Shown one piece after another: positions 54,670 through 64,000 of a stretch of DNA of 64,000 nt (position 1 is its first letter; every line of letters begins with the position of its first letter). A model generated the notes under the pieces. The model was not told where the DNA came from. It saw only the letters and a list, made by a program, of their open reading frames with translations, and searched no databases. The position numbers and the translations under genes are program-made. This stretch comes from Rhabditoides inermis (Eukaryota > Nematoda > Chromadorea > Rhabditida > Rhabditidae): NCBI GenBank assembly GCA_963966185.1, contig CAWZYM010000418.1:280001-344000 (forward strand), in the 5' to 3' direction.

Positions 54670-55310
54670 TTTATGACTAGCAGCATCAGCGAAAGAGAGC
54701 GCGAAAGAACTGCTTCTGAGGCTACAGCGCTCGTACTACCGTATGCTCGCCGCTGCGCGACTCGCTCGGGGAGCGGCGGGAGGGATCCGTGCTCGCCGCT
54801 GCGCGGCTCGCTCAGCGTACTGTAGCTACAGTATGCCTGTAGATACAGTACGCAGGGAGAGCCGCGCAGCACGTTTCCCTCCCGCCGCTCCCGCCGCTGC
54901 GTGGCCGTCGCTCCGCTCCGGCGCTCCGCTTCGCTCCGCGTAGGGCTCCGTGGTCGTCGCTCCGCTCCTCCCTGGCCGTCGCTCCGCTCCGGCGCTCCGC
55001 TGGGTGCTCCGTGGTCGTCGCTCCGCTCCTCCCTGGCCGTCGCTCCGCTCCGGCGCTCCGCTCGCCGCTCCCGCTCCGCTCGCTCCTCCCGCTCCGCTCG
55101 CTCCGGCGGCGGCGGCTCAACCCAGGCAACCGCCCAGCGCGGCCGCCGCCGTGTCGACTGACCCCCTCCACGCCGTCATTCTTTACCTCACCTTTCGCCA
55201 CGCCCACTTCATTATGCGCGCACGCAAATGAAGCATTCCCGCCACCGCGCGCGCGGTGCACGCTAATTCCTCTAATTCGGTATTCATGAGAAAAATCGCT
55301 TGCCACTCTC
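54670..55310. repeat. GC-rich mini-unit with broken hairpin
   Basis: The left arm is intact; the right arm is altered (CTGTAGATACAGTACGCAGG). It contains two tandem copies of a 61-bp GTGGTCGTCGCTCCGCTCC-type repeat near 54940-55060. Confidence 0.65.
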
Positions 55311-55321
55311 AAGTATATCGG

Positions 55322-55840
55322 TGACTAGCATTAACGCGATCAACGAACGAAAAAGCGAACGCTTCTGAGGGCGCGGCGCTTGTACTACGGTATGCTCGCG
55401 CTGCGCGCTTCGCTCGGGGAGCGGCGGGAGAGACCCGTGCTCGCCGCTGCGCGGCTCGCTCAGCGTACTGTAGTTACAGTATGCCTGTAGCTACAGTACG
55501 CTGAGCGAGCTGCGCGGCACGCCTCCCTCCCGCCGCTCCCGCTCCACCCTGGCCGTCGCTCCGTGGTCGTCGCTCCGCTCCGCCCTGGCCGTCGCTCCTC
55601 TCCGGCGCTCCGCTCCGCCCGCTCCTGCCGCTCCGCTCGCTCCGGCGGCGGCGGCTCAACCAAGGCAACCACCCAGGATGGCCGCCGCCGTGTCGACTGA
55701 CCACTCACCCCCCGTCATTTCTCACATCGACTCAAGCCACGCCCACTCTGTCTGGCGCGCAGTGGCACAGGCTAATATTTTTAATTTATGCTAACATATT
55801 CCTGTCCAGAAAATTGCCTTCCCACTCTCAAGTATACCAA
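55322..55840. repeat. GC-rich hairpin mini-unit
   Basis: Hairpin at about 55457-55507 with one G-T pair; tail as at 47040-47160. Confidence 0.7.
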
Positions 55841-56214
55841 TGACTAGCATCAACGAACTTGGTAGGCAAATGGAGCATGCTTCTGAGGGGGCGGCGCTCG
55901 TACTACCGTATGCTCGCCGCTGCGCGACTCGCTCGGGGAGCGACGGGAGAGACGCGCGTGCTCGCCGCTGCGCGGCTCGCTCAGCGTACTGTAGCTACCG
56001 CAGTATGCCTGTAGCGACAGTCGCGCAGTTGGCGTCGCGCGCGCACTTTCGCCTCTCGTAGTTGGTTTTTTTGCGGAAAAATTGCGATTCTCGACGCTTT
56101 CTCTCGGCAACTTTTGCGTTTTACGACGTTCAAATAAAGGAAATACGCTTCTCGGCGACTCTTCGGACCGCCACCATCTCCTGGTCATTCGAAATTGCGT
56201 GCAAGAGCGGTGGG

Positions 56215-56565
56215 GTGTGGCAGATAGCACGTTTGCATTGCAATTTGTTTTCACAAATTCGAATACGGTCTGAGTTCAGTTGTTTTGTTGTGTCTGCACA
56301 GCATCATCCCGGGAGAACAGCACGTTCGCATCCAATGACATCAGCTGCAGCAAATAAATACTTAAAAAAAAACACGAAGGACGTGTTCCTATCGATACAA
56401 AATGGATGTATGCTTGCATCCAATCCAATCAAGCAAGCTTCTCGAAAAGCGGCAGCGGAAACTCTTGTTTTCGACTCGTAGAACCTGTCGCAGCGCCGGG
56501 ATTTATCAGTCATAGCGACAAATGTGCGCCGGGTTCACGGACAGCAATCAAATGCATATCCTACA
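56215..56565. other. About 350-bp segment absent from units A-C (copy 2)
   Basis: Near-copy of 51290-51645; no gene seen. Confidence 0.6.
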
Positions 56566-56714
56566 ACCTTGTTGGATAGTTTGACTATCGTTATGAAAGC
56601 GTGCAATGACAGTTCCGTTTAAAAAAAACGTTCTGTTTAAACTTATCGGCAAAATGTATGCTTTCAAAACGTTTTGTTGACTTCCAAACTATGTTTAGAA
56701 GTTAACAAAAAATT

Positions 56715-56984
56715 TGCCCATGAGCGGAATCGAACCAACGATCGTGGGATTGTCAGCCGAACGCGCTACCAGCTGAGCTAAGAGTGCGCTGAGATTGCGA
56801 GCGGTTAATTCCGTAACGTCTTAAACCTTGCAGAGTGGCCTCATGAGTGCAATGCGCATTTCGTCAATTCGTCTCTCCGCACCTATCCACTATCCATTTT
56901 ACCATGCTGGCATGGGCGTTGTGGTGTAGTGGATAATGCGGCTGCCTCATGATCGTGCCTCCCGAGTTCGAATCCGGCGCAGTG
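56715..56984. repeat. Divergent tRNA-like pair
   Basis: Minus 56715-56792 and plus 56914-56984; copy of the first pair of the macro-units. Confidence 0.65.
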
Positions 56985-57413
56985 TTTTCACATGTTTTGC
57001 CAACACACGCATTGTCATAGTTTTGCTATCACAATGGAACATGCGACATCCTCTATACCGACCGATATTCAAACTACCGTACCCGGGTTTGTCGTACCGG
57101 ATATAAAGAAAACAGAAGCGACTGCTATTCGAACGTGCTTCACTGTTCCATTTTTTTTAAATTATTGTGTATGTTTTCTAACGGCGTGCAAAGTACCGTA
57201 TACCTAATTAGAAGTACGAGCATGTGAAATTGCCAGTGAGCCTGTCTTTGATTGGTTTTCTCTCGCTCACCGTACCCGAAATTTGAACTGCAGTACCATC
57301 AGAACAACAGAAAGAACGATTTAAAACACTTATGTTGTTGTGTTTGAAACGTATTGGCAAAACTTATGTTTTCAATGTAATCCAAACAATGTTTCAAAAT
57401 CAACAAAACAATC

Positions 57414-57682
57414 TGCCCCGGAGCGGAATCGAACCAACGATCGTGAGATTGTCAGCCGAACGCGCTACCAGCTGAGCTATGAGAGCGCTGAGATCGGGAG
57501 CGGTTAATTCCGTGACGTCTCAAACCTTGCAGAGTGGTCTCATGAGTGCAATGCGCATCCACGCGATCATCTCTCCGCACCTATCCACTATCCATTTTAC
57601 CATGCTGGCATGGGCGTTGTGGTGTAGTGGATAGCGCGTCTGCCTCATGATCGTGCCTCCCGAGTTCGAATCCGGCGCAGTG
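57414..57682. repeat. Divergent tRNA-like pair
   Basis: Minus 57414-57491 and plus 57612-57682; copy of the second pair. Confidence 0.65.
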
Positions 57683-57827
57683 ATTATCACATGTTTTACT
57701 AATACACGTGATGCCATTTTTTTCTATCACAATGGAACATGCGAGACATCCTCTATACCGACCGATATTCAAACTACCGTACCCGGGTTTGTCGTGCCGG
57801 ATATAGAAAAAACATCGACGTGAAGAA

Positions 57828-58349
57828 ATGAAAAACAAAAGCAACCGCGCTCCCATAGTGTTTCGTCGTACACACCACGGTGTCGCACGGTGATGCACGG
57901 ATGACGTGCAGTAAGTCAGCTGTGCCTGCGTGGTTTTTGTTTGTTGGTTCATTTTGTTTTGTTTTCACAATATGATTCGTGTAGTAAAGTGTTTGATATC
58001 ATTTGTCATTACTATCTTCACGTGCTATATGTGTTTGTTTCGCTTGCCGCACTCGTTTCGTATTGTTTTCGTTCATGTTGTATTTTCTATTATCTTTGAA
58101 TTTCCTTGTTGTTGTTTTGTAATGTATGCTCGTTTATTAGTCCGCAACGTGTTCTACATTTATGATATTATTTGTTGCAGGGCGCAGCGCCACCAGCCAC
58201 CTCACAGCCCGTTCCAGGTGGGTATTGATCACCACTTTTCATGTATTGTTAAAATATGTTTCACCTTTTTTAGGGGTTTGTATATGAAAGTGTATTTCTT
58301 TCAGGTGTTAGATGCCAAGACCGGCCTGGTCAAGAACTACGGAGTGTGA
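57828..58349 (+). pseudogene. Captured gene fragment (copy 5 of 6)
   Basis: 522 bp as in copies 1-4, with a few substitutions in exons and introns; frame and splice sites kept. Confidence 0.55.
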
Positions 58350-58352
58350 TAC

Positions 58353-58463
58353 AACGAGGAGGAGCGAGCCGAGTCGGAGGAGGAGCGAGCCGATCCGGAG
58401 TAGGAGCGAGCCGAGCGGCAGGAGCGAGCCGGGAGGAGCAGTGCTGAGCTGCGAGGTTGGGAG

Positions 58464-58503
<40 letters not shown>

Positions 58504-59045
58504 TTACTCGATCGATATCGGGGGTGGGAGTGTTTGGGAGATGGTTTTCGTTGGCGAGGGCCGTCCCCACTCACTCTTTCCTCTGAATCCTTCGATTAGC
58601 ACGCACCCTATCTCTCACTCCTCATATTGTTGTTTCACCTGTGTTTCACCTTGTTTCTCCTTCTTTTCCCTTCCTCTCCCTCGTACCTATTTTTATGACG
58701 GCGTTCAAAGTACCGTATACCTAATTAGGACTGCAGTACGAAATTAGGACTACTGTCCATACAATTTCCTGCAGTACGCCATGTACCTCATCACTCGCGC
58801 GTGCAGGTAACATATCGATGTGCGTACGTCCTCACTATGCAATTGATATTTAATCGATAGTCGATCGATGTTCATACAGTGAGAGAGGGGGAGAGACAAA
58901 GAGAGTAAGAGAGGCCGCTTCTCCTTCTCTCTCTCTCTCTCTCTCGCTTTCCCTCTCTCCCTCTCTCTCCCCCGCTCCCTCTCTCCCTCCCTCTCTCCCT
59001 CGCTCCCTCCCTCCTTCCATTTCTCTCTCCATCTCTCTCTCCCTC
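58353..59045. repeat. Half inverted-repeat arm plus (CT)n microsatellites
   Basis: Near-copy of 45145-45842; the first CT tract is short and followed by a T-run (58496-58505). Confidence 0.65.
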
Positions 59046-59775
59046 CAACCTTTCTATCACTACTTTTCCACAAACCAACTCAAACAATCCACTACATACC
59101 ACTTATTTAACTCAAATAAACTCAAAACAACCAGGTACGAACACTTTATCCTCACAGAACACAATCAATCTTTTTTTTTAATCTTGAAGTCGGTGATGCA
59201 GTCTTGACGGTCTTGAGACGGACCCGTGAACCTGATCACGTAGTAGATTCCAGTCCATAGGAGACGTCGCACATAAATGATTTGATTATTAAGGTTTAAG
59301 AGAGAGAGATTAGGGAGTCAGACAGAGAAAAAACGCACCTCAGAACGTCGTCCAATGAGGCAGTCAGGCACTGCAAACGGGGTACAGGAAAGCGTCAGAG
59401 GCTGAAATGAATTAAAAGTGAACTACGGAGATTAGGATTACGGTACGTACTAATCGATAACCGATCAATATTAAGGGGGTTGGAGTAATGCGTGATAACT
59501 GAACGATTCAGGGGAAAGAGAGAAAGAGGACGGCCCTCGCCAAACCAGAGCCGTCTCCCAATCACTCCCACCCCCGAAATCGATCAAATCTACGGTCGGT
59601 ACTAAACTACTGTAATCTACAGTACTCCTAACCCACAACTCCTCCTTGCCGCTCCCCGAACATCCGGTCTGGGTCGATGGCGTCCTGACTGAGCGGCAGA
59701 TGCTAGAGCTGATCGCCTGGAACAGTGACGTCATCATCAATCGATTTTCTGTTGATTATCAATCGATAATCAACA
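59046..59775. other. Non-coding array segment with TGACGTCA and hairpin
   Basis: Near-copy of 45843-46577: TGACGTCA at 59727-59734, perfect hairpin 59749-59776. Confidence 0.6.
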
Positions 59776-59879
59776 GAATAGAGAGAGAGAGAGGGGGAGA
59801 GAGAGGGGGAGAGAGAGAGCGAGAGAGAGCGAGAGAGCGAGAAAGAGAGAGAGAGAGAGGGAGAGAGAGAGAGAGAGAC
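59776..59879. repeat. (GA)n microsatellite
   Basis: Interrupted GA tract after the hairpin. Confidence 0.8.
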
Positions 59880-59984
59880 CTCCTCACCTCGCTGCTCAGC
59901 ACGGCGGCTCCTCCACGGCGGGCGGCGGCAGGGGGAGCGGCTCCGGCACCGGCCTCGGCAGGGGCACCGGCAGCAGGGGCAGCA

Positions 59985-60165
59985 GCATCCGGCCCGGCAG
60001 CAGGGGCAGCAGCATCCGGCCCGGCAGCAGGGGCAGCAGCATCCTCCCGGCAGCAGGGGCAGCAGCATCCTCCCGGCAGCAGGGGCAGCAGCACCCGGCC
60101 CGGCAGCAGGGGCAGCAGCACCCGGCCCGGCAGCAGGGGCAGCAGCTCCAGGCCCGGCAGCAGGG
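59985..60165. repeat. GC-rich minisatellite, 27-bp class
   Basis: About six units of GGGGCAGCAGCATCCGGCCC type, some with an internal TCC change. Confidence 0.75.
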
Positions 60166-60369
60166 GCAGCTCCATCTGAAAGGACAATCACTCCGTACCT
60201 GGCAACCGACCTCCCTCCACCACCGCCGCCGCATCAACTGACCACCCTTCCGTCGTCATTTCTCACATCGACTCAAGCCACGCCCACTCTGTCTGGCGCG
60301 CAGTGGCACAGGCTAATATTTTTAATTTATGCTAACATATTCCTGTCCAGAAAAATCGCTTCCCACTCT

Positions 60370-60940
60370 CAAGTATATCGGTGACTAGCAGCATCAGCGA
60401 AAGAGAGCGCGAAAGAACTGCTTCTGAGGCTACAGCGCTCGTACTACCGTATGCTCGCCGCTGCGCGACTCGCTCGGGGAGCGGCGGGAGGGATCCGTGC
60501 TCGCCGCTGCGCGGCTCGCTCAGCGTACTGTAGCTACAGTACGCAGGGAGAGCTGCGCAGCACGTCCTCCTCCTGCCGCTCCCGCCGCTTCGTGGCCGTC
60601 GCTCCGCGTAGGGCTCCGTGGTCGTCGCTCCGCTCCTCCCTGGCCGTCGCTCCGCTCCGGCGCTCCGCTGGGTGCTCCGTGGTCGTCGCTCCGCTCCTCC
60701 CGCTCCGCTCGCTCCGCTCGCTCCGGCGGCGGCGGCTCAACCCAGGCAACCGCCCAGGGTGGCCGCCGCCGTGTCGACTGACCCCCTCCACGCCGTCATT
60801 CCTTACCTCACCTTTCGCCCCGCCCACTTCATTATGCCGGCATGCAAATGAGGCGTTCCCGCCGCGCTGCGCGCGGCGCAAGCTAATTTTCGCTAATTCG
60901 TATGCAGCAGAAAAATCGCTTGCCACTCTCAAGTATACCA
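60370..60940. repeat. GC-rich mini-unit with collapsed hairpin
   Basis: Left arm followed directly by TACGCAGGGAGAG; the loop and right arm are lost. Ends with the CCCGCCCAC / ATGCAAAT cluster. Confidence 0.65.
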
Positions 60941-60944
60941 ATGA

Positions 60945-61485
60945 CTAGCATTAACGCGATCAACGAACGAAAAAGCGAACGTTTCTGAGGCTACAGTGCT
61001 TGTACTACGGTATGCTCGCGCTGCGCGCTTCGCTCGGGGAGCGGCGGGAGGGGTGCGTGCTCGCCGCTGCGCGGCTCGCTCAGCGTACTGTAGCTACAGT
61101 ATGCCTGTAGCTACAGTACGCTGAGCGAGCTGCGCGGCACGCCTCCCTCCCGCCGCTCCCGCTCCTCCCTGGCCGTCGCTCCGTGGTCGTCGCTCCGCTC
61201 CTCCCTGGCCGTCGCTCCGCTCCGGCGCTCCGCTCCTCCAGCTGCTCCCGCTCCGCTCGCCGCTCCGGCGGCGGCGGCTCAACCCAGGCAACCGCCTAGG
61301 ATGGCCGCCGCCGTGTCGACTGACCCCCTCCACGTCGTCATTCCTTACCTCACCTTTCGCCACGCCCACTTCATTATGCCGGCATGCAAATGAGGCGTTC
61401 CCGCCGCGCTGCGCGCGGCGCAAGCTAATTTTCGCTAATTCGTATGCAGCAGAAAATTGCCTTGCCACTCTCAAGTATATCGGTG
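60945..61485. repeat. GC-rich hairpin mini-unit
   Basis: Perfect hairpin at about 61077-61127; homologous to 20222-20759. Confidence 0.75.
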
Positions 61486-61489
61486 ACTA

Positions 61490-61780
61490 GCATCAGCGAA
61501 TGCTTTCTGAGGCAAATGGAGAGCTTTTGTGACGAAAAAAGCGCTCGTGCTACACTGTGCTCGCGCTGCGCGCTTCGCCTGGGTGCGGCGAGAGAGACGC
61601 GTGCGCGCGCGCGCGCGTGCTCACCGCCACGCGCGGCTCGCCTTGCGACGGCGCCCGAGATCCGTTCCGCCCCCCGTGCGCTGTTCGCACGCGCTACGGT
61701 ACGCTACCGTATGCCGTACGCGCGGCGCGTCCCCGCCATCGCACTCGTCGCCGCGCGCGCACTTTTGCCTCTCGTAGTTG
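61490..61780. repeat. Strongly diverged GC-rich mini-unit with (CG)n
   Basis: The standard mini-unit sequence is largely replaced. It contains an alternating purine-pyrimidine tract GTGCGCGCGCGCGCGTGC-like (about 61598-61620) and TACGGTACGCTACCGTA. Confidence 0.55.
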
Positions 61781-61924
61781 GGTTTTTTACGGAAAATTTG
61801 CGATTCTCGACGCTTTCTCTCTACAACTTTTGCGTTTTACGATGTTCAAATATAGGAAATAAGCTTCTCGGCGACTCTTCGGACCGCCACCATCTCCTGG
61901 TCATTCGAAATTGCGTGCAAGAGC

Positions 61925-62275
61925 GGTGGGGTGTGGCAGATAGCACGTTTGCATTGCAATTTGTTTTCACAAATTCGAATACGGTCTGAGTTGAGTTGTT
62001 TTGTTGTGTTTGCACAGCATCATCACCAGAGAACAGCACGTTCGCATCCAATGACATCAGCTGCAGCAAATAAATACTTAAAAACACGAAGGACGTGTTC
62101 CTATCAATACAAAATGGATGTATGCTTGTATCCAATCCAATCAAGCAAGCTTCTCGAAAAGCGGCAGTGGAAACTTTTGTTTTCGACTCGTAGAACCAGT
62201 CGCAGCGCCGGGATTTATCAGTCATAGCGACAAATGTGCGCCGGGTTCACGGACAGCAATCAAATGCATATCCTA
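61925..62275. other. About 350-bp segment absent from units A-C (copy 3)
   Basis: Near-copy of 51290-51645 and 56215-56565; no gene seen. Confidence 0.6.
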
Positions 62276-62427
62276 CAACCTTGTTGGATAGTTTGACTCT
62301 CGTTATGAAAGCGTGCGATACCAGTTCAATTTGAAAAAAAATGTTCTGTTGAAACTTATCGGCAAAATGTATGCTTTCAAAACGTTTTTTTTACTTCCAA
62401 ACTATGTTTAGAAGTTAACAAAAAATT

Positions 62428-62697
62428 TGCCCCGGAGCGGAATCGAATCAAGGATCGTGAGATTGTCAGCCGAATGCGCTACCAGCTGAGCTAAGAGTGC
62501 GCTGAGATTGCGAGCGGTTACATCCGGAACGTCTCAAACCTTGCAGAGTGGCCTCATGAGTGCAATGCGCATTTCGTCAATTCGTCTCTCCGCACCTATC
62601 CACAATTCATTTGATCATGCTGGCATGGACGTTGTGGTATAGTGGATAATGCGGCTGCCTCATAATCGTGTCTCTCGAGTTCGACTCCGGCGCAGTG
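62428..62697. repeat. Divergent tRNA-like pair
   Basis: Minus 62428-62506 (box B damaged: GAATCGAATCAAGG) and plus 62627-62697 (GAGTTCGACTCC). Confidence 0.6.
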
Positions 62698-62844
62698 ATT
62701 TTCACATGTTTTGCCAACACACGCATTGTCATAGTTTTGCTATCATAATGGAACATGCGAGACATCCTCTATACCGACCGATATTCAAACTACCGTACCC
62801 GGGTTTGTCGTGCAGAATATAGAAAAAAACATCGACGTGAAGAA

Positions 62845-63368
62845 ATGAAAAACAAAAGCAACCGCGCTCCCATAGTGTTTCGTCGTACACACCACGGTGT
62901 CGCACGGTGATGCACGGATGACGTGCAGTAAGTCAGCTGTGCCTGCGTGGTTTTTGTTTGTTGGTTCATTTTGTTTTGTTTTCACAATATGATTCGTGTA
63001 GTAAAGTGTTTGATATCATTTGTCATTACTTCATCTTCACGTGCTATATGTGTTTGTTTCGCTTGCCGCACTCGTTTCGTATTGTTTTCGTTCATGTTGT
63101 ATTTTCTATTATCTTTGAATTTCCTTGTTGTTGTTTTGTAATGTATGCTCGTTTATTAGTCCGCAACGTGTTCTACATTTATGATATTATTTGTTGCAGG
63201 GCGCAGCGCCACCAGCCACCTCACAGTCCGTTCCAGGTGGGTATTGATCACCATTTTTCATGTATTGTTAAAATATGTTTCACCTTTTTTAGGGGTTTGG
63301 ATATGAAAGTGTATTTCTTTCAGGTGTTAGATGCCAAGACCGGCCTGGTCAAGAACTACGGAGTGTGA
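62845..63368 (+). pseudogene. Captured gene fragment (copy 6 of 6)
   Basis: 524 bp; the two-base length change (TTCATCTTCAC) lies inside the first intron, so the spliced 47-codon frame is unaffected. Confidence 0.55.
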
Positions 63369-63369
63369 T

Positions 63370-63514
63370 ACAACGAGGAGGAGCGAGCCGATTCGGAGGA
63401 GGAGCGAGCCGATCCGGAGTAGGAGCGAGCCGGAGCCGAGCGGCAGGAGCGAGCCGGGAGGAGCAGTGCTGAGCTGCGAGGTGGGGAGGACTCTCTCTCT
63501 CTCTCTCTCTCTCT

Positions 63515-63558
<44 letters not shown>

Positions 63559-63790
63559 TTTTTACTCGATCGATATCGGGGGTGGGAGTGTTTGGGAGAT
63601 GGTTTTCGTTGGCGAGGGCCGTCCCCAATCACTCTTTCCTCTAAATCGTTCGATTAGCACGCATCCTACCTCTCTTCCCGTTCTCTCTCTCTCTCTCTCT
63701 CCATCTTTCCCTCTTTATGTCTATTATTTCAGCAGTGAGTATTAATCGATTGAGTATGTATTCGTTGTTGTATTGTTCATTGTCAATGAA
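63370..63790. repeat. Left arm of an inverted-repeat cassette, partner outside window
   Basis: Full-length match to 17690-18110, including CT tracts at about 63487-63561 and 63683-63700. Confidence 0.7.
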
Positions 63791-63803
63791 CCCACGCTGG
63801 CAT

Positions 63804-63874
63804 GGGCGTTGTGGTGTAGTGGATTGTGCGTCTGCCTCATGATCGTGCCTCCCGAGTTCGAATCCGGCGCAGTG
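63804..63874 (+). repeat. Lone tRNA-like element inside cassette (right end)
   Basis: Copy of 18120-18190 with the same TTGTGCG change. Confidence 0.6.
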
Positions 63875-64000
63875 ATTTTCACATGTTTTGCCAACACATG
63901 CAATGTCATAGTTTTGCTATCACAATGGAACATGCGACATCCTCTATACCGACCGTATCCGATATTCAAACTACCGTACCCGAGTGTGTCGTACCGGATA

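Larger units (their letters stand above)
55850..64000. repeat. Diverged macro-units at the right end
   Basis: The A-type order recurs: GC head, Helitron-shared 50-bp segment (about 56082), tRNA-like pairs, captured gene fragment, CT tract, non-coding segment, 27-bp minisatellite and GC mini-units. It repeats from about 61490 to the window end. Only partly similar to A-C; part of it (57.2-60.3 kb) matches 44.0-47.1 kb at an offset of about 13.2 kb. Confidence 0.7.

Overview
This window looks like repeat-rich nuclear DNA of an invertebrate, most likely a nematode. The reconstructed genes have very short introns (42, 43, 45, 45, 50 and 51 nt) ending in TTTAG- or TTTCAG-like acceptors. There are AATAAA poly(A) signals, Helitron transposons, tRNA-derived repeats and a LINE remnant. 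Nothing bacterial is present. The species cannot be named from the sequence.

Layout. (1) 1-10.8 kb: a small multi-exon gene (135-1493, +); a Helitron with an intact 1994-codon RepHel ORF (2471-8455, -); a satellite of about 208 bp built from CAGCNNNGCTG motifs (8534-9537), interrupted by a dead LINE fragment; and a three-exon coiled-coil gene with a Gly/His tail (9897-10668, +). (2) 10.8-30.4 kb: a nested repeat array. It includes three near-identical macro-units of 5.2, 4.7 and 4.7 kb. Each carries divergent pairs of degenerate tRNA-like sequences, a captured exon-intron gene fragment, a long inverted-repeat cassette full of (GA)n/(CT)n, and GC-rich minisatellites. (3) 30.4-39.3 kb: an island containing a second Helitron (2032 codons, 31288-37386, -), a run of hairpin-forming repeats just downstream of its stop, and a three-exon gene (38031-39018, -) whose predicted product ends in a CaaX box. 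(4) 39.3-64 kb: the array resumes with more diverged mosaic units. One block (47199-about 51290) is a near-copy of 11178-about 15880.

How the parts relate. Both RepHel proteins begin with a Ulp1/C48-like cysteine-protease domain (His, Asp, Gln and Cys all present), followed by a zinc-finger-like motif, an HUH/two-tyrosine Rep and a PIF1-type helicase. Both appear active by inspection. About 50 bp at the 3' side of each Helitron also recurs once in every array unit, and the units carry a gene fragment with introns. This suggests, but does not prove, that the array was built from non-autonomous relatives of these Helitrons, with later tandem amplification. Most long open frames in the array lie in GA/CT or GC minisatellites, whose periods are multiples of three, and are not genes.
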